From RGIG8745 sp045576655 (GTDB taxonomy: Bacteria; Bacteroidota; Bacteroidia; Bacteroidales; Bacteroidaceae), in assembly GCA_045576655.1 (NCBI GenBank), contig JAZNGW010000032.1, forward strand, positions 186,001 to 250,000: DNA of 64,000 nt, in the 5' to 3' direction. Position 1 is the first letter of the stretch. Each line of letters begins with the position of its first letter. The notes under the pieces are model-generated. The model was not told the DNA's origin, did not search any database, and worked only from the letters and a program-made list of their open reading frames with translations. Both the position numbers and the translations under genes were made by a program. Positions 59,223-64,000 of the stretch are shown here, piece by piece.

Positions 59223-62200
59223 ATGGCAAATAAATTTGCAGAAAGAAACAAATTGAACCTTACTGAGGTAAACGAGAATGTATTAAAAGAATGGAATGCT
59301 GGCGATGTGTTCCATAAAAGTATAGAAGAACGTGAAGGATGCCCGTCATTCATATTTTTTGAAGGACCTCCATCAGCAAACGGACACCCAGGTATTCACC
59401 ATGTAATGGGACGTACCATAAAAGATACATTCTGCCGCTACAAGACAATGAAGGGTTTTCAGGTTAAGCGCAAGGCGGGATGGGATACTCACGGACTTCC
59501 TGTAGAATTGTCTGTTGAAAAAGAACTAGGTATCACAAAGGAGGATATAGGCAAGAAAATTAGCGTTGATGACTACAACGACGCTTGTCGCAAGAATGTA
59601 ATGATGTATACCAATGAGTGGACTGACCTTTCTGAAAAGATGGGCTATTGGGTCGACCTCGAAAATCCATACATAACATACGACAATAAATACATTGAAT
59701 CTCTTTGGTATCTCCTTAAGCAACTATACGATAAGGATTTATTATACAAAGGATATACAATCCAACCATACTCTCCTGCTGCCGGTACAGGTCTTTCAAG
59801 CCACGAACTCAATCAGCCAGGTTGCTACCGCGACGTAAAAGACACAACTGTAACAGCTCAATTCAAAATTGTAGACAACGTGGCGTTTGACACTGCAGAT
59901 CTACCAGTATATGTTTTAGCTTGGACAACAACGCCTTGGACTCTGCCTTCAAATACAGCTCTTTGTGTGGGACCTAAGATTGACTATGTAGCTGTCAAGG
60001 GCAAGAACCCTTACACAAATGAAATGGCTATATACATATTGGCAGAATCGCGTTTGGCAGCATATTTCGCGACGGAAAAAGACGAGGAAGGCAATGATAT
60101 TCCGCTTGAAATTGTATGGCGTGGAAAGGGAGAAGACATCTTAGGTTTGCACTATAATCAACTCATGCCGTGGGTAAAGCCTTGTGCATTAGAAAATAAT
60201 GAAGTTGTAGTTAAAGACAAAGAAGCATTCCGCATCATCCCTGGTGACTATGTTACTACAGAAGATGGTACTGGTATCGTTCATATTGCTCCAACATTTG
60301 GTGCAGACGATGCAAAAGTAGCAAAGGATGCAGGAATACCATCGCTTTTCATCATTGACAAGGCTGGCGATACTCGTCCGATGGTTGACTTTACAGGCAA
60401 ATACTTCTTGAAGGAGGACATTAATGAAGAGTTCTTGGAGAAGTGCGTTAACGAAAGTTATTGGAAGCATTCCGGTGATTTTGTCAAAAATGCCTATGAC
60501 CCTAAATATAATGAAGGTGGCAAGTATGACGAAAAGGCTGCTTCAAAAGAAATGGACCTCAACGTAGTGCTTTGCCTCGAGATGAAAGAGGAGGGTTCTG
60601 CATTCAAGATTGAAAAACACGTTCACAATTACCCTCATTGTTGGCGTACGGACAAGCCTGTGCTCTACTACCCTCTTGATTCATGGTTTATTAGGTCGAC
60701 TGCCAAAAAAGAACGTATGTTCGAATTGAACAAAACCATCTACTGGAAACCTGAGTCTACTGGTACAGGACGTTTCGGTAAATGGCTTGAGAACCTCAAC
60801 GACTGGAATCTCAGCCGTTCTCGTTACTGGGGTACACCACTCCCTATTTGGCGCAATCGTGACACACGCGAAGAAATATGCATTGGCAGTGTAGAAGAAC
60901 TCTACAACGAAATTGAAAAGTCTGTTGCAGCAGGTGTCATGACATCAAATCCGCTAAAGGATAAAGGTTTTGTACCTGGAAACATGGAGCAAAGCAACTA
61001 TGACAAAATAGACTTGCATCGTCCGTATGTTGACGACATCAAACTCGTATCTTCATCGGGAGCAACGTTAACTCGTGAACTTGACCTCATCGATGTTTGG
61101 TTCGATTCAGGCGCTATGCCATACGCGCAGATTCACTACCCATTTGAGAACAAAGAAGTCATAGACAACGGAACTGCATTTCCTGCAAACTTCATTGCAG
61201 AAGGTGTAGACCAAACACGCGGATGGTTCTTTACTCTTCATGCAATCTCAACAATGGTATTCGACAGCATTGCATATAAGGCCGTGATTTCAAACGGTCT
61301 TGTACTCGACAAGAACGGAGTTAAGATGTCAAAACGCCTTGGTAATGTAATCAACCCATTCGAGTGCATCGGCACTTATGGCGCAGATGCTGTTCGTTGG
61401 TATATGATAACCAATTCATCTCCATGGGATAACCTTTCATTCGACCCTGACGGTGTAAAAGAAATCACGAGTCAATTCTTCATCAAATTGCAGCAAGCAT
61501 ATTCATTCTTTACAATGTATGCAAATGTTGATGGATTTGAATATAAAGAAAGCGATTTGGACTATAACGCACGACCTGACTTTGACCGTTGGATTTTATC
61601 AGAACTCAACACACTCGTCAAGGGTGTAGACGCTTATTTGAACGATTATGACCCGACTCCAGCAGGCCGTCTCATTCAGGCATTCGTTGTTGACAAGTTG
61701 TCTAACTGGTACATTCGTCTCAACAAACCACGTTTCTGGAGTGGTGAAATGACTGACGACAAGTTGTCTGCATATCAGACTCTCTACACTTGTCTCGATA
61801 CGTTAAGTCGTCTTGTCGCACCGATAGCACCATTCTATGCAGACCAGCTGTTCCATGATTTGAATGCCGTTACAAATAAAGACAAGTCTGCAAGCGTTCA
61901 TCTTGCAAAATTCCCTGTTTGCAATGAGTCGCACATTGACAAGGAACTTGAGATTGCTATGGATGCGGCCATGAAGGTTACATCCATGGGACTTTCTATT
62001 CGCAAAAAAGTTAAGATTCCTGTGATTCAAGCATTGCAAACAATCGCTATTCCTGACACTGACGCAGAATTGAGTTCCAGAATCAATCGTATGAAATCAA
62101 TTATTCTGCAAGAAGTTAATGTAAAGGAATTGCAACTCATGGACGGAAGTATGCTTGAGAAGAATGTCAAGTGTAATTTCAGAGTTATGGGCAAGAAGTT

Positions 62201-62672
62201 TGGCAAGATGATGAAAGCGGTATCAAATGCCGTAACTAATATGACACAAGTAGAAATCTCTGACCTTGAAGCAAAAGGTCAGATTACGCTTAATGTTGAA
62301 GGAGAGGATGCACTCATAGAACTTGCGGATGTTGACATCATATCACAAGACATACCTGGTTGGAGTGTTGCCAATGAAGGAACAGTAACCGTAGCGCTCG
62401 ACATCACAATTACGCCTGAACTTAAGAACGAAGGAAATGCTCGTAAGATAATAAAGCAAATTCAAGGTTTGCGTAAATCACAAGGATTTGAGATTACAGA
62501 CCGAATAAAAGTTGTTATCACTGACACTCCTGAAATTCAAGCAGTTTTAGCATTGTTCAAGGGAAATATAGCTTCACAGGTACTTGCAAACAGCATAGAG
62601 TTAGGAAGTCCTGAAGGAGAATCTATTGACTTTGATGGCTTCAAAGCTGTAATAACAGTAGACAAAGACTAA
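59223..62672 (+). CDS. ileS: Isoleucyl-tRNA synthetase (type 2-like)
   Basis: This 1149-residue class I synthetase has the HIGH-equivalent site in EGPPSANGHPGIHHVMGRTIKD (about 47-68), a long CP1 editing insertion (about 190-480) and the KMSKS loop as GVKMSKRLGN (about 699-708). An anticodon-binding domain and a long C-terminal region without the four-cysteine zinc finger of type 1 enzymes follow. These features resemble the eukaryote-like type 2 group, members of which are often insensitive to mupirocin; this is an inference. The gene overlaps lspA by one base (TAATG). Confidence 0.96.
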   Translation: MANKFAERNKLNLTEVNENVLKEWNAGDVFHKSIEEREGCPSFIFFEGPPSANGHPGIHHVMGRTIKDTFCRYKTMKGFQVKRKAGWDTHGLPVELSVEKELGITKEDIGKKISVDDYNDACRKNVMMYTNEWTDLSEKMGYWVDLENPYITYDNKYIESLWYLLKQLYDKDLLYKGYTIQPYSPAAGTGLSSHELNQPGCYRDVKDTTVTAQFKIVDNVAFDTADLPVYVLAWTTTPWTLPSNTALCVGPKIDYVAVKGKNPYTNEMAIYILAESRLAAYFATEKDEEGNDIPLEIVWRGKGEDILGLHYNQLMPWVKPCALENNEVVVKDKEAFRIIPGDYVTTEDGTGIVHIAPTFGADDAKVAKDAGIPSLFIIDKAGDTRPMVDFTGKYFLKEDINEEFLEKCVNESYWKHSGDFVKNAYDPKYNEGGKYDEKAASKEMDLNVVLCLEMKEEGSAFKIEKHVHNYPHCWRTDKPVLYYPLDSWFIRSTAKKERMFELNKTIYWKPESTGTGRFGKWLENLNDWNLSRSRYWGTPLPIWRNRDTREEICIGSVEELYNEIEKSVAAGVMTSNPLKDKGFVPGNMEQSNYDKIDLHRPYVDDIKLVSSSGATLTRELDLIDVWFDSGAMPYAQIHYPFENKEVIDNGTAFPANFIAEGVDQTRGWFFTLHAISTMVFDSIAYKAVISNGLVLDKNGVKMSKRLGNVINPFECIGTYGADAVRWYMITNSSPWDNLSFDPDGVKEITSQFFIKLQQAYSFFTMYANVDGFEYKESDLDYNARPDFDRWILSELNTLVKGVDAYLNDYDPTPAGRLIQAFVVDKLSNWYIRLNKPRFWSGEMTDDKLSAYQTLYTCLDTLSRLVAPIAPFYADQLFHDLNAVTNKDKSASVHLAKFPVCNESHIDKELEIAMDAAMKVTSMGLSIRKKVKIPVIQALQTIAIPDTDAELSSRINRMKSIILQEVNVKELQLMDGSMLEKNVKCNFRVMGKKFGKMMKAVSNAVTNMTQVEISDLEAKGQITLNVEGEDALIELADVDIISQDIPGWSVANEGTVTVALDITITPELKNEGNARKIIKQIQGLRKSQGFEITDRIKVVITDTPEIQAVLALFKGNIASQVLANSIELGSPEGESIDFDGFKAVITVDKD

Positions 62673-63301
62673 TGAAAAATAAAGGTCTTGTTTCTATCGC
62701 TATTATCATCGCCGTCCTCATTATCGACCAAATCATTAAAGTCGAAGTGAAGACGGGGATGTATCTTGGCGAAAGCATACACATAGCCGATTGGTTTCAA
62801 ATATTATTCATAGAGAACAACGGCATGGCATTTGGATGGGAGTTGGGGCATAAGATGTTCCTTACTTTATTCAGAATTTTTGCCGTTGGTTTTCTCGGAT
62901 GGATAATTGTCAAACAAGTGAAGCAAAATGTGCCTATGGGGTTTCTTGTATGCCTGTCTTTGATTCTTGCCGGAGCAGCGGGGAATATTATTGATTGCCT
63001 GTTCTACGGAATGATATTCAATGAGTCTACCCCATTTCACATAGCAGAATTTGTATCAGCAGGTGAGGGCTATAGCCATTTCATGACAGGCAAGGTCGTT
63101 GATATGTTCTATTTCCCTCTTGTTGAATGGACTATGCCTGATCTTCCTTTCTTGCCATATGCCGGAGAGCGATGCGTTTTCTTTAGTCCCATATTCAATT
63201 TTGCCGATGCTGCAATAAGCTGTGGTATAGTTGCTATTCTGATATTTTATCACAAACGCCTTAACGACTTTATGTCAACGAAAAGTGAACAGAATGCTTA
63301 A
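62672..63301 (+). CDS. lspA: Lipoprotein signal peptidase
   Basis: This 209-residue inner-membrane aspartyl protease removes signal peptides from prolipoproteins. The catalytic aspartates are seen in AGNIIDCLFYG (Asp near 110) and FNFADAAISCG (near 174), and the N-terminal blocks IIDQIIKVEV and IENNGMAFG are typical. It is longer than the usual 160-170 residues because of an insertion between the two catalytic segments, a Bacteroidota trait. It overlaps ileS and the next lipoprotein gene, so the three are translationally coupled. Confidence 0.96.
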   Translation: MKNKGLVSIAIIIAVLIIDQIIKVEVKTGMYLGESIHIADWFQILFIENNGMAFGWELGHKMFLTLFRIFAVGFLGWIIVKQVKQNVPMGFLVCLSLILAGAAGNIIDCLFYGMIFNESTPFHIAEFVSAGEGYSHFMTGKVVDMFYFPLVEWTMPDLPFLPYAGERCVFFSPIFNFADAAISCGIVAILIFYHKRLNDFMSTKSEQNA

Positions 63302-64000
63302 AGTATTACTAATCATCATATTGGTCGTATGCACTTTGTCATGTGGAAAAAAGTCAGACAAAGTTGTGACAAAGTCAAAGATGGAACAGGTTCTGTACGA
63401 CTATCATGTTGCACAGGCATTGGTCTCTACACTTTCAGAAGAAGAACGCTACAAGGCGGAAATGTACATTGAGTCTGTTTATGAAAAGAATGGAATCACC
63501 AAAGAAGAGTTCGACTCTTCAATGGTTTATTATAATCGTCATGCAGATGAGTTGAAAGATATTTACAATGATCTTCATGACAGGTTTACTGTCATGAATG
63601 AAAAACTTCAACTTCAGACAGGAAATAATGAAATGATGACATTCAGCGAAAATGGTGATACAACAAATATTTGGGGTGGAAAAAAACTTATAGTCTTGCG
63701 CAATAAAGAAATTTTGAACAAGGAAATGTTCACAATTAATGCAGATACAAGTTTTCATAAAGGTGACAGATTCATCCTTAAAGCAAATACAAGATTGGTA
63801 AACTCTGAAAGGCGTTCGCGCAACTACAGACTTACAATGTGTTTAACTGTTAACTATTCTGATGGAAAGGTGATAAGCGAATATCAGCACATAATGAGCA
63901 GTTCCGCTAAACAAATTACTCTCAATACCGACAGAACAAAAGAAATCGAGCAAGTTAATGGTTTCTTCTATTATGAAGGGTTGTATGACGAAAGAAACTT
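63294..64000 (+). CDS. DUF4296-type lipoprotein (partial, cut by window edge)
   Basis: An open frame from ATG 63294 runs off the right edge, giving at least 235 residues. A lipoprotein signal ends at LVVCTLSC (Cys near 17), fitting its position behind lspA. The next part, KMEQVLYDYHVAQALVSTLSEEERYKAEMY, resembles the DUF4296 domain of Bacteroidota, with the rest unassigned. The start overlaps the lspA stop by eight bases. The function is unknown. Confidence 0.8.
   Translation, partial: MLKVLLIIILVVCTLSCGKKSDKVVTKSKMEQVLYDYHVAQALVSTLSEEERYKAEMYIESVYEKNGITKEEFDSSMVYYNRHADELKDIYNDLHDRFTVMNEKLQLQTGNNEMMTFSENGDTTNIWGGKKLIVLRNKEILNKEMFTINADTSFHKGDRFILKANTRLVNSERRSRNYRLTMCLTVNYSDGKVISEYQHIMSSSAKQITLNTDRTKEIEQVNGFFYYEGLYDERN

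Noticed and set aside
159..64000. A defence island, prophage or integrative element
   Set aside because: Genes are almost all housekeeping or lineage-typical; no integrase, restriction enzyme, capsid, portal or toxin-antitoxin gene was recognised.

Overview
The window is AT-rich DNA from a member of the Bacteroidota, most likely order Bacteroidales and Prevotella-like (inference from gene content, not from a search). The evidence is the recurring TTTG-N19/20-TAnnTTTG promoters, A-rich start regions without Shine-Dalgarno sites, the gene order rseC-rnfBCDGEA, the embedded acyl-ACP thioesterase in an ilv operon, and lineage families such as DUF5687, DUF4293, DUF4296, HU-CCDC81/SPOR and a type IX-style C-terminal domain. 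It reads as a chromosomal core segment. I see no rRNA, tRNA, CRISPR array, intact insertion sequence or prophage.

Layout. Positions 1-16 kb are mostly on the minus strand: serC-serA, a two-gene split 5'-nucleotidase, an orphan Wza-type export lipoprotein, a fused NfnAB-like flavoprotein, a DUF5687 membrane protein, trxB, the operon ilvD-ilvB-ilvN-thioesterase-ilvC, and rpmA/rplU. A long repeat-rich gap (16.4-17.3 kb) follows. The plus strand then carries trmD, a HU-like/SPOR membrane protein, a zinc-ribbon FHA protein, two paralogous AraC-type regulators with a phytase-like esterase, a small secreted protein, and a five-gene MacB/HlyD/TolC-type efflux operon (23.7-29.4 kb). After tsaD and map (minus) comes the Rnf operon (31.8-37.7 kb), which couples ferredoxin and NADH to an ion gradient. 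bamD, an omega-like RNA polymerase subunit, a DUF4293 protein, recF, a DUF721 protein and mutS2 follow. Next are a twin-ATPase ABC protein, panC-panD, a TtcA-like enzyme, a tandem GH43 protein with a hotdog thioesterase, and a 1844-residue CotH/lamin-tail surface protein. The window closes with glyA, pyrB-pyrI, ileS, lspA and a partial DUF4296 lipoprotein.

The most interesting element is regulatory. Upstream of ilvD lies an unannotated 30-codon leader ORF containing LISLLDLLVVV, followed by mutually exclusive pairing segments and an intrinsic terminator. This is a complete candidate transcription attenuator for branched-chain amino-acid synthesis. Other unexplained structures are a degenerate 22-bp tandem repeat family at three intergenic loci, a 146-bp element with perfect 15-bp terminal inverted repeats beside the DUF5687 gene, and a 13-cysteine acidic tail on RnfG.

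Limits: family names come from reading motifs and lengths, domain borders are approximate, and no database search or folding calculation was run.
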